Of a stretch of DNA of 64,000 bases, positions 43,076-53,947 are shown in pieces (position 1 is the stretch's first letter; every line of letters starts with the position of its first letter). A program made the translations under genes and the position numbers. The notes under the pieces are model-generated. The model was not told where the DNA came from. It made no database searches and saw nothing but the letters and a program-made list of their open reading frames with translations. The DNA is taken from contig NZ_JACKUK010000014.1 in the NCBI RefSeq assembly GCF_025822765.1, positions 124,001 through 188,000 on the forward strand, written 5' to 3'. The DNA is from Mycobacterium barrassiae. GTDB lineage: Bacteria > Actinomycetota > Actinomycetes > Mycobacteriales > Mycobacteriaceae.

Positions 43076-44356
43076 GTGACCGCTGAACTGAGCCAGAGCC
43101 CGAGAACGTCGCCGCTGTCCGCGGCCGACATCGACGAGGCTGCTCAGCGAATTTCCGGCGTGGTGATGCGCAGCCCGCTGCAGTACAGCGAGCGGCTGTC
43201 GGAGGTCACCGGCGCGAACGTCTACCTCAAGCGTGAAGACCAGCAGGCCGTGCGGTCCTACAAGCTGCGCGGCGCCCACAACCTGCTGATGCAGCTGTCC
43301 GCCGAGGAGATCGCCGCCGGCGTGGTGTGCTCGTCGGCGGGTAACCACGCGCAGGGGTTCGCGATGGCCTGCCGGTCGATGGGTATCCACGGCCGGGTCT
43401 ACGTGCCGGGCAAGACCCCGAAGCAGAAGCGCGACCGCATCCGGTACCACGGCCGTGAGTTCATCGAGCTGATCATGGTCGGCCACACGTATGACGAGGC
43501 CGCGGCGGCCGCGCTCGAGGATGTCGCCCGCACGGGTGCCACCCTGGTTCCGCCCTACGACGATCTGCGCACGATCGCGGGGCAGGGCACGATCGCCGCA
43601 GAGATCCTCGACCAACTCGACGCTGAACCGGACCTGGTGATCGTCCCCGTCGGCGGCGGCGGATGCATCGCAGGAATCACGACCTATCTCGCCGAACGCA
43701 CCAACAACACGTCGGTGCTCGGGGTCGAGCCCGCGGGGGCGGCGGCGATGATCGCGGCGTTGGCCGCGGGGGAGCCGGTGACCCTGGACGACGTCGACCA
43801 GTTCGTGGACGGTGCCGCGGTGAACCGCGCGGGCGATCTGACCTTCGCCGCACTCGCAGCGGCGGGCGACATGGTGTCGATCACCACGGTGGCCGAGGGC
43901 GCGGTGTGCACCGCGATGCTCGACCTCTACCAGAACGAGGGCATCATCGCCGAACCCGCGGGCGCGCTGTCGGTAGCGGCGCTGATGGAGGCGCAGCTCG
44001 AACCGGGATCGACCGTGGTGTGCGTGATCTCGGGCGGCAACAACGATGTCTCCCGCTACGGCGAGGTGCTCGAGCGCTCGCTGGTGCACCTCGGGCTTAA
44101 GAAGTACTTCCTAGTGGATTTCCCGCAGGAGCCCGGTGCGCTGCGGCGGTTCCTCGACGAGGTGCTCGGCCCCAACGACGACATCACGCTGTTCGAGTAC
44201 GTCAAGCGCAACAACCGCGAAACCGGTGAGGCTCTGGTCGGCATCGAACTCGGCTCGGCCAGCGACTTCGACGGCCTGATGGCGAGGATGCAGGCGTCCC
44301 ACATTCACGTCGAGGCGCTGGAACCGGGCTCGCCCGCGTACCGCTACCTGCTCTGA
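43076..44356 (+). CDS. ilvA: Threonine dehydratase (biosynthetic)
   Basis: 426 aa (429 in M. tuberculosis). PLP enzyme converting threonine to 2-oxobutanoate, the first step to isoleucine. The PLP lysine is in VRSYKLRGAHN (about residue 61), the phosphate-binding Gly loop is VPVGGGGCIAG, and SSAGNHAQGFA is present. A single C-terminal ACT-like regulatory domain (KKYFLVDFPQEPGALRRFL) would bind isoleucine or valine, the short-form architecture. GTG start; a ribosome site is not clear. Confidence 0.95.
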   Translation: MTAELSQSPRTSPLSAADIDEAAQRISGVVMRSPLQYSERLSEVTGANVYLKREDQQAVRSYKLRGAHNLLMQLSAEEIAAGVVCSSAGNHAQGFAMACRSMGIHGRVYVPGKTPKQKRDRIRYHGREFIELIMVGHTYDEAAAAALEDVARTGATLVPPYDDLRTIAGQGTIAAEILDQLDAEPDLVIVPVGGGGCIAGITTYLAERTNNTSVLGVEPAGAAAMIAALAAGEPVTLDDVDQFVDGAAVNRAGDLTFAALAAAGDMVSITTVAEGAVCTAMLDLYQNEGIIAEPAGALSVAALMEAQLEPGSTVVCVISGGNNDVSRYGEVLERSLVHLGLKKYFLVDFPQEPGALRRFLDEVLGPNDDITLFEYVKRNNRETGEALVGIELGSASDFDGLMARMQASHIHVEALEPGSPAYRYLL

Positions 44357-44372
44357 GATCCGCTGTAAAGCT

Positions 44373-46097
44373 TCAGTTTCGGCGGAGAACGGCGACCGAG
44401 TGACCCGGTATCCGGGTGGTTGAGGTGCCGGCCGTCGGTTCGTCCCAGGTCAGCACCACGTCGCCGCTGACCGGTAGATCGACGGGTTCCGCACCGAGAT
44501 TGCACGCGATCGCCAACGCGCCGCGGTGCATGACGAACCATCGGGCGTCTTCGTCGTAGTCGATCCGCAGATCGTCCAGCCACGGGTCGGCCAGATCGGG
44601 TTCGGTGCACCGCAGCGCGAGAAGTCCGCGGTAGAAGTGCAGCAACCGGGCGTGTTCATCGTCGCCGCGCTCGTCCCACTTCAGCTTGGATCGTTCGTAG
44701 GTCTGCGGGTCCTGCGGGTCGGGGATCTCGTCGGCGTCCCAGCCGTGTTCGGCGAACTCGCGTTTGCGGCCCTCGGCGGTGGCTCTGGCCAGTTCGGGCT
44801 CGGGATGTGAGGTGAAGAACTGGAACGGGGACGACGATCCCCATTCCTCGCCCATGAAAAGCATTGCGGTATAGGGTGATCCGATCGCTAGCGCCGCTTT
44901 GACCGCCAACTGGCCGAACGTCAGGTTCTGCGACGGTCGATCACCGCAGGCTCGATTGCCCACCTGGTCGTGGGTGAGTGTGTAGGCCAGCAGTCGGGTG
45001 GCGGGAATGGTCGCCGTGTCCAGTGGCCGCCCGTGTCTGCGGTGCCGGAACGACGAGTACGTACCCGCGTGGAAGTACCCGTGCTTCAACGTCGACGCCA
45101 GCGCCTCCAGCGAACCGAAATCCGAGTAGTAGCCCTGGCGTTCACCCGATACCGCGGCGTGGATGGCGTGGTGAATGTCGTCGTCCCATTGTGCGGTCAT
45201 CCCGAGGCCGCCGCGGTCGCGCGGCGTGATGAGCCGCGGATCGTTGAGGTCGCTTTCGGCGATCAGTGAAAGGGGTCTGCCCAATTCCTCGGCCAGCGCG
45301 TCGGTTTCGGCCGCCAATTCCTCGAGAATGTGGATCGCCGTGGTGTCGACGAGGGCGTGTACCGCGTCCAGGCGCAGGCCGTCGGCGTGGAAGTCGCGCA
45401 TCCACCGCAGTGCGCAGTCGAGGATGTAGCGCCGCACCTCGTCGGCGTCGGGACCCGAGATGTTGATCGACTCGCCCCACGGATTGCTGCCCGACGACAG
45501 GTAGGGACCGAACCGCGGCAGGTAGTTCCCCGACGGGCCGAGGTGGTTGAACACCGCGTCGATCAGCACGCCGAGGCCGCGCCGATGGCACGCGTCGACG
45601 AATCGCACCAACGCGTCAGGCCCGCCGTACGGTTCGTGCACGGCGTACCACAGCACCCCGTCGTAACCCCAGCCGTGCGTACCGCCGAACGCGTTGACGG
45701 GCATCAGTTCGACGAAGTCGACGCCGAGATCGACCAGATAGTCCAGCTTTTCGATCGCCGAGTCGAGCGTCGCGCCCGGGGTGAACGTTCCGATGTGCAG
45801 TTCGTAGATGGCCCTGCCCTCGATCGAGGCGCCGGCCCAGTCGCCGTCGGTCCAGGCGTCGGGATCCGGCTGCCACAGCGCGGACCGCTTGTGAACCCCG
45901 TCGGGTTGGCGCGGCGATCGCGGGTCCGGCAGCACGGTCGGGTCGTCGTCGAGAACGAACCCGTAGCGCGCTCCAGCGGGCGCGTCGACGTCGGTGCGCC
46001 ACCAGCCGTCGTCGGACCTGGTCATCTCGTGCAGCGTGCCGTCCACGTCGACCCGAACCCGGTCGGGAAGGGGCGCCCACACCGAGAACTCAGCCAT
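44373..46097 (-). CDS. treZ: Maltooligosyltrehalose trehalohydrolase
   Basis: 574 aa (580 in M. tuberculosis). GH13 enzyme releasing trehalose from maltooligosyltrehalose, the second step of the TreY-TreZ route. The N-terminal carbohydrate-binding module opens FSVWAPLPDRVRVDVDG. The GH13 barrel has ELHIGTFTPGATLDSAI, VFNHLGPSGNYLPRF, GLRLDAVHALVD (nucleophile Asp) and LIAESDLNDPR (acid/base Glu). It overlaps treY by 8 bp and is the last gene of the sucT-treX-treY-treZ operon. Confidence 0.95.
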   Translation of the reverse strand: MAEFSVWAPLPDRVRVDVDGTLHEMTRSDDGWWRTDVDAPAGARYGFVLDDDPTVLPDPRSPRQPDGVHKRSALWQPDPDAWTDGDWAGASIEGRAIYELHIGTFTPGATLDSAIEKLDYLVDLGVDFVELMPVNAFGGTHGWGYDGVLWYAVHEPYGGPDALVRFVDACHRRGLGVLIDAVFNHLGPSGNYLPRFGPYLSSGSNPWGESINISGPDADEVRRYILDCALRWMRDFHADGLRLDAVHALVDTTAIHILEELAAETDALAEELGRPLSLIAESDLNDPRLITPRDRGGLGMTAQWDDDIHHAIHAAVSGERQGYYSDFGSLEALASTLKHGYFHAGTYSSFRHRRHGRPLDTATIPATRLLAYTLTHDQVGNRACGDRPSQNLTFGQLAVKAALAIGSPYTAMLFMGEEWGSSSPFQFFTSHPEPELARATAEGRKREFAEHGWDADEIPDPQDPQTYERSKLKWDERGDDEHARLLHFYRGLLALRCTEPDLADPWLDDLRIDYDEDARWFVMHRGALAIACNLGAEPVDLPVSGDVVLTWDEPTAGTSTTRIPGHSVAVLRRN

Positions 46098-48303
46098 CGG
46101 TGCGCTCCAAGAGGGCGACCGGCAGGTCGGCGAACAACTCGGCCGCCAGGGTCCTGCCGCTGAACTCTCGGCCCGAGATGCGGTCGGTCCACCGTCCGTC
46201 CGGTAGCGCCATTGTCGTGTCCCCCCAACCGGTTTCCGACAGCAGCACCGTGTGCCGGCTCACCACGGTCATCACGTCGTCGCCGCGAAGGAACCCCACC
46301 AGATGATCGGCTGCCGGGCCGTCGGCGCGCATCGGTGTGTAACCGCCCTCGGTGAAGCTGGCCGCGCGCTCGCGGCGCAACCGCAGCGCCGCGGCCACCA
46401 CACGGATCTTCGGATGGCGCAACGTCTTGAGCGCCTCCACGCGGGCCGCATAGTCGACAGGACGCCGGTTGTCCGGGTCGACGAGGCTGTCCTCCCACAG
46501 TTCGGTGCCCTGGTATACGTCCGGCACACCTGGCGCGGTGAGCGAGATCAGCTTCTGACCGAGGGCATCGCTACGCGCATGGAGGTCGAGCCGAGCCACG
46601 ACTGCCGCTATCTCTGCGCCGATCGGCCCGTCGAGCACGGTGTCGATCCACCGGTGTACCGCCGACTCGAACTCCTCGTTCGGATCGTTCCAGCTGGTGT
46701 GCAGCGCCGACTCCCGGATCGCCTTCTCGGTGTACGCGTGCAGTCGGTCCCGCAGCGCCGGTGGGATCTCGCCGTCTACCGGCCACACCCCGAACATGTT
46801 CTGCAACAAGAACAGTCCGGTGGCCGGATCAGGGGGCGGGGCGGCCAGCATCCATTTGCCGACGAGCTCGGCCCACAGCGACGGCACCTGCGACAGCACC
46901 CCGATTCGGGCGCGCACATCCTCGCCGCGCTTCGTGTCATGGGTGGACAGGGTGACCATGGCGTGGGGCCACATCGTGGCCCGTACCGACGCGCGGTGGT
47001 GGAACTCGGCGACGCTCACCCCGAACCGACGCGGCTCGCCGCCGACCTCGTTGAGCGAGACCAGCCGCGCATCGCGGTAGAACAGGCAGTCCTCCATCGA
47101 TTTCGCGGTCGCAGCTCCGCACAACTGCTGCAACCGCACGTTGGCTTCCTTGCTGACGGCCAGCGCCGACGCAACGATCGCCAGCGGCGCGGCCAGCTCC
47201 GGCCGCTCGCTGACCGCGGCGGCGATCGCGGTCGGCAGCACCGCCGAAAGTGCCTGGTAATCAGAGCGATAGACCTCGATATGGCTGATCAATGTCGCCA
47301 CGGCCGCGGGGAGGTCGGTGTGGTCGGTACCTGCGGCCGCGATGACCACGCGACACAGCCGCGCCAGTTCGCTCTTGAGAGTTTCGGTGACGGCCTCGGC
47401 CTTGAGCCGGCGTGCGATCTCCGGCATCGAGCTGTAGTCCGAGCCCGCCGAGTCGTAGAGATCGGTGAGAGCCTTCTCGCCGGCAGGATCGATGAACACC
47501 CCGCCGATTTCGCGCAGCGCGTCGTAGCCGGTGGTGCCGGCCACCGGCAGCGTGGGTTCCAGCGCCTCGTCGACGGCGAGGATCTTCTCGATGACGATCC
47601 ATGCCTCCGGTCCGGTCAGTTCACGCAGCCAGCCGAGATAACCTGCCGGGTCCGATAATCCGTCCGGATGGTCGATCCGCACACCGTCCACCAGTCCTTC
47701 GCGGAACCAGCGCTCGACCTCCACATGCGTCGCGTCGAATACGGCGCGATCCTCTTGACGCAGCCCGGCCAGCGAGGTGATCGAGAAGAACCGCCGGTAC
47801 CCGCAGATCCCATTGCGCCAGCCGATGGCCCGATAGTGAGGGCTGTCGGCCGGGTAGCCGGGCGGCGGATCGTCGCCGTCGGCACCGAGGACCGGCAACA
47901 CGATCCGTCCGTCCGGGTCCAGGTCCCAGTCGATGTCGAAATAGGACGCATAGGGCGAGTTCCGGCCGTGCGTCAAGACATCCAGCCACCATTGGTTCTG
48001 CTGCGGATCGTCGACCCCGACGTGGTTGGGCACGATATCAACAACGAGGCCGATACCTCGCGAGCGGGCCGCGGACGACAGCCGGGCCAAACCTTCGGCG
48101 CCGCCCAGTTCGGCCGACACGGTGGTGGCGTCGGTGACGTCGTATCCGTGTGTCGACCCCTGTGCTGCGGTCAGGATCGGGGACAGATACAAGTGCGACA
48201 CCCCGAGTGCGTCGAGGTAGTCGAGGAGGTTTTCGGCGTCGGCAAAGGTGAAGGAGTCTCCGCGCATCTGCAGCCGATACGTTGAAAGCGGTTGAATCGA
48301 CAT
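46090..48303 (-). CDS. treY: Maltooligosyltrehalose synthase
   Basis: 737 aa (765 in M. tuberculosis). GH13 enzyme that rearranges the reducing-end alpha-1,4 bond of glucans into the alpha,alpha-1,1 bond of trehalose. N-terminus STYRLQMRGDSFTFADAENL with SHLYLSPILTAAQGSTHGYD, then VVDIVPNHVGVDDPQQNQWW, GVRIDHPDGLSDP (catalytic Asp region), IVIEKILAVDE (catalytic Glu) and STHDTKRGEDVRARI (transition-state His-Asp). It starts 3 bp after treX and overlaps treZ. Confidence 0.95.
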   Translation of the reverse strand: MSIQPLSTYRLQMRGDSFTFADAENLLDYLDALGVSHLYLSPILTAAQGSTHGYDVTDATTVSAELGGAEGLARLSSAARSRGIGLVVDIVPNHVGVDDPQQNQWWLDVLTHGRNSPYASYFDIDWDLDPDGRIVLPVLGADGDDPPPGYPADSPHYRAIGWRNGICGYRRFFSITSLAGLRQEDRAVFDATHVEVERWFREGLVDGVRIDHPDGLSDPAGYLGWLRELTGPEAWIVIEKILAVDEALEPTLPVAGTTGYDALREIGGVFIDPAGEKALTDLYDSAGSDYSSMPEIARRLKAEAVTETLKSELARLCRVVIAAAGTDHTDLPAAVATLISHIEVYRSDYQALSAVLPTAIAAAVSERPELAAPLAIVASALAVSKEANVRLQQLCGAATAKSMEDCLFYRDARLVSLNEVGGEPRRFGVSVAEFHHRASVRATMWPHAMVTLSTHDTKRGEDVRARIGVLSQVPSLWAELVGKWMLAAPPPDPATGLFLLQNMFGVWPVDGEIPPALRDRLHAYTEKAIRESALHTSWNDPNEEFESAVHRWIDTVLDGPIGAEIAAVVARLDLHARSDALGQKLISLTAPGVPDVYQGTELWEDSLVDPDNRRPVDYAARVEALKTLRHPKIRVVAAALRLRRERAASFTEGGYTPMRADGPAADHLVGFLRGDDVMTVVSRHTVLLSETGWGDTTMALPDGRWTDRISGREFSGRTLAAELFADLPVALLERTDG

Positions 48304-48306
48304 GCG

Positions 48307-50457
48307 CTACGCGGTCTTACGCAGTACCAGCAGGGACCGCGCCGCGAGCGTGAGCTTCTCGCCCGCGGCGACCACCAGATCGGTCTCGCCGGTCGCGTCG
48401 GCGGTGTCGAACGCCGCGGTCCACTGGGCGGCATAACCGATGTCGGGAGCGACGAAGTCCACAGCCTTGCTGTGCGAGTTGAAGCACAGCAGGAATGAGT
48501 CGTCGACGACGCGCTCGCCGCGTTCGTTCGGCGCCGGGATCGCGTCGCCGTTGAGGAATACCGCGACGCATTTGTCGAAGCCCGAATCCCAGTCCTCAGG
48601 GGTCATCTCGCTGCCGGCAGGCGTCAGCCACGCGATATCGCGTACCTGATCGCCGGTGCGGATGGGCGCACCCTCGAAGAACCGACGCCGCCGAAACGCA
48701 GGGTGCCGTTTGCGGAACTCGATGACCTTGCGGGTGAACTCCAGATGGTCGGCATTCTTCTCGCACAGCGACCAATCCATCCAGGAGATCTCAGAGTCCT
48801 GGCAGTACACGTTGTTGTTGCCCGACTGGGTGCGGCCGATCTCGTCGCCGTGGGCGATCATCGGCGTGCCCTGCGACAGCATCAGCGTCGCCATGATGTT
48901 GCGCATCTGCTTACCGCGCAGCGCGAGGATCTCGGGGTCATCGGTTGGCCCTTCGACGCCGCAGTTCCACGACCGGTTGTGGCTCTCGCCGTCGCGGTTG
49001 TCCTCGCCGTTGGCCTCGTTGTGCTTCTCGTTGTACGACACCAGGTCGTTCAACGTGAACCCGTCGTGGCAGGTGACGAAGTTGATGGACGCGCTCGGGC
49101 GCCGCCCGGTGGCCTCGTAGAGATCCGAGGAACCGGTCAGCCGCGAGGCGAACTCGCCGAGTGTTGCGGGCTCTCCCCGCCAGTAATCACGCACAGTGTC
49201 GCGATACTTCCCATTCCACTCGGTCCACAAACCCGGGAAGTTGCCGACCTGATATCCGCCCTCGCCGATGTCCCACGGCTCGGCGATCAGCTTCACCTGG
49301 CTGACCACCGGATCCTGCTGCACCAGGTCGAAGAACGCCGACAGCCGGTCCACGTCATAGAACTCGCGCGCGAGCGTCGCGGCCAGGTCGAAGCGGAATC
49401 CGTCGACGTGCATTTCCAGCACCCAGTACCGCAGCGAATCCATGATCAGCTGCAGCGTGTGCGGGTGCCGGGCGTTCAGACTGTTGCCGGTGCCGGTGAA
49501 GTCCTTGTAGTAGCGCTTGTCCTCGTCGAGCAGCCGGTAGTAGGCGGCGTTGTCGATACCGCGGAAATTGATCGTCGGGCCGAGATGATTGCCCTCGGCA
49601 GTGTGGTTGTAGACCACGTCGAGGATGACCTCGATGCCGGCCTCATGGAACGTGCGCACCATCGTCTTGAACTCCGCGACCGCGCCGCCGGCATGCTTGT
49701 TTGCGGCGTATTGGTAATGCGGTGCGAAGAAGCCAAAGGTGTTGTAACCCCAGTAGTTTCGCAGCCCGAGTTCGAGCAGCCGATGGTCGTGCAGGAACTG
49801 GTGCACCGGCATCAGCTCGATCGCAGTGACGTTGAGCGACTTGAGGTGGTCGATGATCACCGGGTGCGCGAGGCCCGCATAGGTTCCGCGCAGCTCCTCG
49901 GGAATACCGGGATGCGTCTGCGTCATGCCCTTGACGTGCGCCTCGTAGATCACGGTCTCGTGGTACGGCGTACGCGGCGCGCGGTCAGACACCCACTGGA
50001 AGAACGGGTTGATCACGACGCTGGTCATGGTGTGGCCGAGCGAGTCGATCATCGGCGGGGTGCCACCGGTCGCGAGGTCCTCGGCGTTCAGGTCGTAGGA
50101 GAACAGCGCCTGGCTGAAGTCGAAGTCGCCGTGGAAGGACTTCCCGTACGGGTCGAGCAACAGCTTGCTCGGGTCGCAGCGATGGCCCGCGGCCGGCTCC
50201 CACGGTCCGTATACCCGGAACCCGTAGCGCTGCCCGGGGGTGACGGTGGGCAGATAGCAGTGCCAGACGTAACCGTCGACCTCGTCGAGGTTGATCCGCT
50301 CCTCGCTGCCGTCCTTGCCGATGAGGCACAGCTCCACCCGCTCAGCGATCTCGGAAAAGAGCGAGAAGTTGGTGCCCGCTCCGTCGTAGGTGGCGCCGAG
50401 AGGGTAGGGGGTGCCCGGCCAGACGGTGGGTACCGACGCCGGCGCGTCGGACGCCAT
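48307..50457 (-). CDS. treX: Glycogen debranching enzyme (isoamylase-type)
   Basis: 716 aa (721 in M. tuberculosis TreX/GlgX). Hydrolyses alpha-1,6 branches, giving linear glucans for TreY. N-terminal CBM48 (PYPLGATYDGAGTNFSLFSE), then GH13: VIYEAHVKGMTQTHPGIPEE, DVVYNHTAEGNHLGPT, GFRFDLAATLAREF (nucleophile), LIAEPWDIGEGGYQVGNFPG (acid/base) and VTCHDGFTLNDLVSYNEKHN. ATG 50457 overlaps the acyltransferase stop by 1 bp; upstream in-frame sequence lies inside that gene. Confidence 0.96.
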   Translation of the reverse strand: MASDAPASVPTVWPGTPYPLGATYDGAGTNFSLFSEIAERVELCLIGKDGSEERINLDEVDGYVWHCYLPTVTPGQRYGFRVYGPWEPAAGHRCDPSKLLLDPYGKSFHGDFDFSQALFSYDLNAEDLATGGTPPMIDSLGHTMTSVVINPFFQWVSDRAPRTPYHETVIYEAHVKGMTQTHPGIPEELRGTYAGLAHPVIIDHLKSLNVTAIELMPVHQFLHDHRLLELGLRNYWGYNTFGFFAPHYQYAANKHAGGAVAEFKTMVRTFHEAGIEVILDVVYNHTAEGNHLGPTINFRGIDNAAYYRLLDEDKRYYKDFTGTGNSLNARHPHTLQLIMDSLRYWVLEMHVDGFRFDLAATLAREFYDVDRLSAFFDLVQQDPVVSQVKLIAEPWDIGEGGYQVGNFPGLWTEWNGKYRDTVRDYWRGEPATLGEFASRLTGSSDLYEATGRRPSASINFVTCHDGFTLNDLVSYNEKHNEANGEDNRDGESHNRSWNCGVEGPTDDPEILALRGKQMRNIMATLMLSQGTPMIAHGDEIGRTQSGNNNVYCQDSEISWMDWSLCEKNADHLEFTRKVIEFRKRHPAFRRRRFFEGAPIRTGDQVRDIAWLTPAGSEMTPEDWDSGFDKCVAVFLNGDAIPAPNERGERVVDDSFLLCFNSHSKAVDFVAPDIGYAAQWTAAFDTADATGETDLVVAAGEKLTLAARSLLVLRKTA

Positions 50458-52628
50458 CAGTCGACCCACCAACCAGTGATGGCCGCGATCTGTCGCCCGA
50501 GTTCGGGCGTCATCGTGCGCATGTAGGTAGTCGAGATGTGGTGGGCATCGTGATACAGCAAGACATTTCCCTCCACCGCGCGGCAGATGTCCTTGCGGCA
50601 CATCGCATCGCTCATGTCCAGGGGCTTGAGCAACGGGAACCGCTTGACGAAATCGAGTGCGGGGTTATAGGGAGACAGTACGTCGGATCGCTTGACTCCG
50701 CAGGAGATGGCGTTGCCGCCCTCGGCCAGGCAGTCGGCGGGGAAGTACGGCTGTCCGTCGCGCACCAGCCATGGGGTATCGCGCATCGCGAGGATCGGAA
50801 TGTTGTTGTCGGACAACGTCTGCCAGATACCGACGTAGGAGGCGGGCATGACGTCGCCCGGCTTGATGTTCCATGGCCGTGTCGCGGTGGTGAACACGTA
50901 GTCGGGACGGTCGGCGATGATCTTGTCCATCACCCGCTCGTTCCACTCGTGGCACTTCGGGTAGGGACGGTTGTCGCCCATGACCAACGGGACTTCCTCG
51001 GTGGTCAGCGGGCAGCCCATCTTCAGATAGGTGACCACTTTGAAGTGGTGCATCCGGCCAAGAAGGTCCAGCGCGGTGATCCAATGCTCGGCGTGCGAAC
51101 CACCCGCCAAAGCGATGGTGCGGGAGGCGGTTTCGTCACCGTAGTTACAGGTGATGACGCCGACGTTGTCGAAGTCGCTGATGCAGCCGTCCTCGGTGGT
51201 GCGGGGCAGGTCCTTCCTGGCCTCGAGCACCGTCGGGCGCATCGGCAGCTTCGGCACCTTCACCTTGTCGATGAGTGCGCGGGCGCCCGGATAGTCACGC
51301 GAGGAAAGACCGCTCAGCTCTTTTCCGGTCGAGCGTTCGATGATCACGTGCTCGCGCCAGGTGAACGAGGTCGCCGTCAACGCCACCGCCAGCAGCACAA
51401 CCACCGAGCCGAGCGCCATCGTCGGCCTGCGCAATCTGGCCCGCAGCGGGACGGCGGTGGACGAGGCGGGGCGATAGCGCAGCGGGTTCTCGACGAACTT
51501 CGTTGTCAGCCAGGCCAGCATCCCGGACACCACCAAGATGACGGCACCCTCGATGAAGTTGACGCGTCGATGCCCGGTGTAAGAGAGATAGAAGATCAGC
51601 AGCGGCCAGTGCCACAGGTACAGCGAGTACGCCATGGCGCCCAGCGCGACGAACGGCGCCGTCGCCAGCAGCCGGTTGGGGGCGGGCATGTGACCCGCGG
51701 TGTGCGGATCGGCCACCCGGTTCGCGGCGGACAGGATGAACAGCATCGTGGCGCCGACCGGAACCAGCGCCCACGGGCCGGGGAACTCGTGCACGCCGTC
51801 GATCAGGGCGCCACAGGCGAGGATCGCGGCCAGCCCGATCACCGCCGCCGTCGTACGCAACCACATCGGCCAGCGCAGGTTCGTGACCAGCGCGCCGACC
51901 AACGCGCCCAGCAGCAGCTCCCAGGCCCGCGCGAAGCTGTTGTAGTAGGCGGTGGCCTGATCGGTGTTGTGGGCGTGGATCGCGTAGACGAAGGAGGCGA
52001 TGGTCAACGCGCTCAGCAGCACGACGAACGCGATCCGCATGTGGCGGCGGAAGACGCGGCGGAACAGGAGGGTGAACCCGAAAATCAGCGCCAGGAAGGC
52101 GATGTAGAACTGGCCCTGCACCGACATCGACCAGATGTGCTGCAGCGGGCTGACGGCCTCGCCGGCGCGAAGGTAGTCCGAGGCGGTGTGGGCCAATTCC
52201 CAGTTCTGGTAGTAACCCAGACTCGCCAGACTCTGGTCTGCGAATGTCTCCCAACGGGTTTCGGGCTGGATGAGGATCGTCAACACGGCCGCCGCCGCAA
52301 GGACGACGACCAATGCGGGCAGCAGACGTCGAACGAGCCGGGTGACCTCGGGCACCGGCCACAGCGATGCGCCGGGCGTCATCGCGGTGCGCAGAATGCG
52401 TCCGCCGAAGAAGAAGCCCGACAGCGCCAGGAAGACGTCGACCCCACCGGAGACGCGGCCGAACCACACATGGAACACCGCGACGAGGAGGATCGCGATG
52501 CCGCGCAGGCCGTCGAGATCGTGTCGGTAATAGCCCGATGCACGTGCAGGCGTAGCAGCCTTGGCCGCGCGCGACGGAGGTCCCGGGTCGGTTGTTGGTG
52601 CCGGACGGGCAGGGGCGAGGGTCATCAT
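50457..52628 (-). CDS. sucT: Membrane acyltransferase-3/SGNH protein, SucT-like
   Basis: 723 aa (729 in M. tuberculosis Rv1565c). The N-terminal acyltransferase-3 domain (about residues 30-400, ten helices) has [20 protein letters not shown] with the catalytic His and [17 protein letters not shown]. The C-terminal extracytoplasmic SGNH-like domain has [14 protein letters not shown] (block I) and [13 protein letters not shown] (block V Asp-His). The orthologue SucT adds succinyl groups to arabinogalactan and lipoarabinomannan. First gene of the trehalose operon, joined to treX by a 1-bp overlap. Start ATG 52628; 52625 is also possible. Confidence 0.9.
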   Translation of the reverse strand: MMTLAPARPAPTTDPGPPSRAAKAATPARASGYYRHDLDGLRGIAILLVAVFHVWFGRVSGGVDVFLALSGFFFGGRILRTAMTPGASLWPVPEVTRLVRRLLPALVVVLAAAAVLTILIQPETRWETFADQSLASLGYYQNWELAHTASDYLRAGEAVSPLQHIWSMSVQGQFYIAFLALIFGFTLLFRRVFRRHMRIAFVVLLSALTIASFVYAIHAHNTDQATAYYNSFARAWELLLGALVGALVTNLRWPMWLRTTAAVIGLAAILACGALIDGVHEFPGPWALVPVGATMLFILSAANRVADPHTAGHMPAPNRLLATAPFVALGAMAYSLYLWHWPLLIFYLSYTGHRRVNFIEGAVILVVSGMLAWLTTKFVENPLRYRPASSTAVPLRARLRRPTMALGSVVVLLAVALTATSFTWREHVIIERSTGKELSGLSSRDYPGARALIDKVKVPKLPMRPTVLEARKDLPRTTEDGCISDFDNVGVITCNYGDETASRTIALAGGSHAEHWITALDLLGRMHHFKVVTYLKMGCPLTTEEVPLVMGDNRPYPKCHEWNERVMDKIIADRPDYVFTTATRPWNIKPGDVMPASYVGIWQTLSDNNIPILAMRDTPWLVRDGQPYFPADCLAEGGNAISCGVKRSDVLSPYNPALDFVKRFPLLKPLDMSDAMCRKDICRAVEGNVLLYHDAHHISTTYMRTMTPELGRQIAAITGWWVD

Positions 52629-52660
52629 GGTCGACGGATAATCTACCCAAGGTGGCTTCC
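52629..52660. promoter_or_regulatory. Bidirectional promoter, sucT / bioA
   Basis: Only 32 bp separate the two start codons. GATAAT (52637-52642) is a plus-strand -10 candidate for bioA, and AAGGTGG (52649-52655) is its ribosome site. TAGATT on the minus strand could serve sucT. No BioQ box is present here. Confidence 0.4.
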
Positions 52661-53947
52661 ATGACGCCTGCCGAGATCAGCGCCATCGACGCCGCCCACG
52701 TCTGGCATCCCTACAGCACGATCGGCGCGGAAGCGTTCCCGCCGCTGGTTGCCACGGGCGCGCGCGGCGCATGGTTGACGCTGCACCGGGTTGGGCGCGA
52801 CGTGCAGGTTCTCGATGCGATGGCGTCGTGGTGGACCGCGATCCACGGCCACGGTCATCCGGTCCTGGATGCGGCGATCACCGACCAGCTGGCCACCATG
52901 AACCACGTGATGTTCGGCGGGTTGACGCATGAACCCGCGGCACGGCTGGCGCAACTGCTGGTCCAGCTCACGCCCGACGGTCTCGACACCGTCTTCTTCA
53001 GCGATTCGGGTTCCGTCTCGGTGGAGGTCGCGGTCAAGATGGCGCTGCAGTATTGGCGCAGCATCGGCCGCGGGGCGAAGTACCGGCTCATGACCTGGCG
53101 TGGCGGCTACCACGGCGACACGTTCACGCCGATGAGTGTGTGTGACCCGGAGGGCGGGATGCACTCCCTCTGGACCGACATTTTGGCCCAGCAGGTGTTC
53201 GCACCTGCGGTGCCCCGCGAGTACGACGCCGACTATGTGAAGGCATTCGAGAAGCAGCTCGTCGAGCACGTCGACGAGCTGGCCGCCGTCATCGTCGAGC
53301 CAGTCGTGCAGGGGGCGGGCGGCATGCGGTTTCATGATCCGCGCTATCTGCTCGACCTGCGGGAGATGTGCACCCGCCACGGTGTGCTGCTGATCTTCGA
53401 CGAGATCGCCACCGGGTTCGGCCGGACGGGGGAGCTTTTCGCCGCCGACCATGCGGGCGTGACGCCCGACATCATGTGCGTGGGAAAGGCGCTGACCGGC
53501 GGCTACCTCACCCTGGCCGCGACGCTGTGCACCCGCGAGATCGCGGAGACGATCAGCACGCACGAGCCCGGCGCGCTGATGCACGGGCCGACGTTCATGG
53601 CCAACGCGCTGGCGTGCGCGGTCTCGGTGGCATCTGTCGAACTGTTGCTCGCCGGGGACTGGCGGTCGTCGGTGCGGGCAATCGAGGCGGGCCTGCGCGA
53701 CGGTCTTGCGCCCGCCGCCGATCTCGCAGGGGTGGCCGACGTCCGGGTACTCGGCGCGATCGGTGTGATCGAGATGGACCGACCCGTCGACCTGGGCATC
53801 GCGACGCCCGTTGCGCTGGACCACGGGGTCTGGCTGCGGCCGTTTCGCAACCTCGTCTACGTGATGCCGCCGTACATCTGCACGCCGGAGGAGGTCGCCC
53901 AGATCTCGTCGGCGATGGTCGCCGTCGCGCGTGCGCTAACGGGTTGA
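52661..53947 (+). CDS. bioA: DAPA aminotransferase (biotin synthesis)
   Basis: 428 aa (437 in M. tuberculosis). PLP-dependent adenosylmethionine-8-amino-7-oxononanoate aminotransferase. [10 protein letters not shown] at the N-terminus, [69 protein letters not shown] (PLP Asp), [14 protein letters not shown] (Schiff-base Lys) and [17 protein letters not shown] 52661 has AAGGTGG 5 nt upstream; earlier in-frame codons overlap sucT. A 12-bp inverted repeat begins at its last codons. Confidence 0.96.
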   Translation: MTPAEISAIDAAHVWHPYSTIGAEAFPPLVATGARGAWLTLHRVGRDVQVLDAMASWWTAIHGHGHPVLDAAITDQLATMNHVMFGGLTHEPAARLAQLLVQLTPDGLDTVFFSDSGSVSVEVAVKMALQYWRSIGRGAKYRLMTWRGGYHGDTFTPMSVCDPEGGMHSLWTDILAQQVFAPAVPREYDADYVKAFEKQLVEHVDELAAVIVEPVVQGAGGMRFHDPRYLLDLREMCTRHGVLLIFDEIATGFGRTGELFAADHAGVTPDIMCVGKALTGGYLTLAATLCTREIAETISTHEPGALMHGPTFMANALACAVSVASVELLLAGDWRSSVRAIEAGLRDGLAPAADLAGVADVRVLGAIGVIEMDRPVDLGIATPVALDHGVWLRPFRNLVYVMPPYICTPEEVAQISSAMVAVARALTG

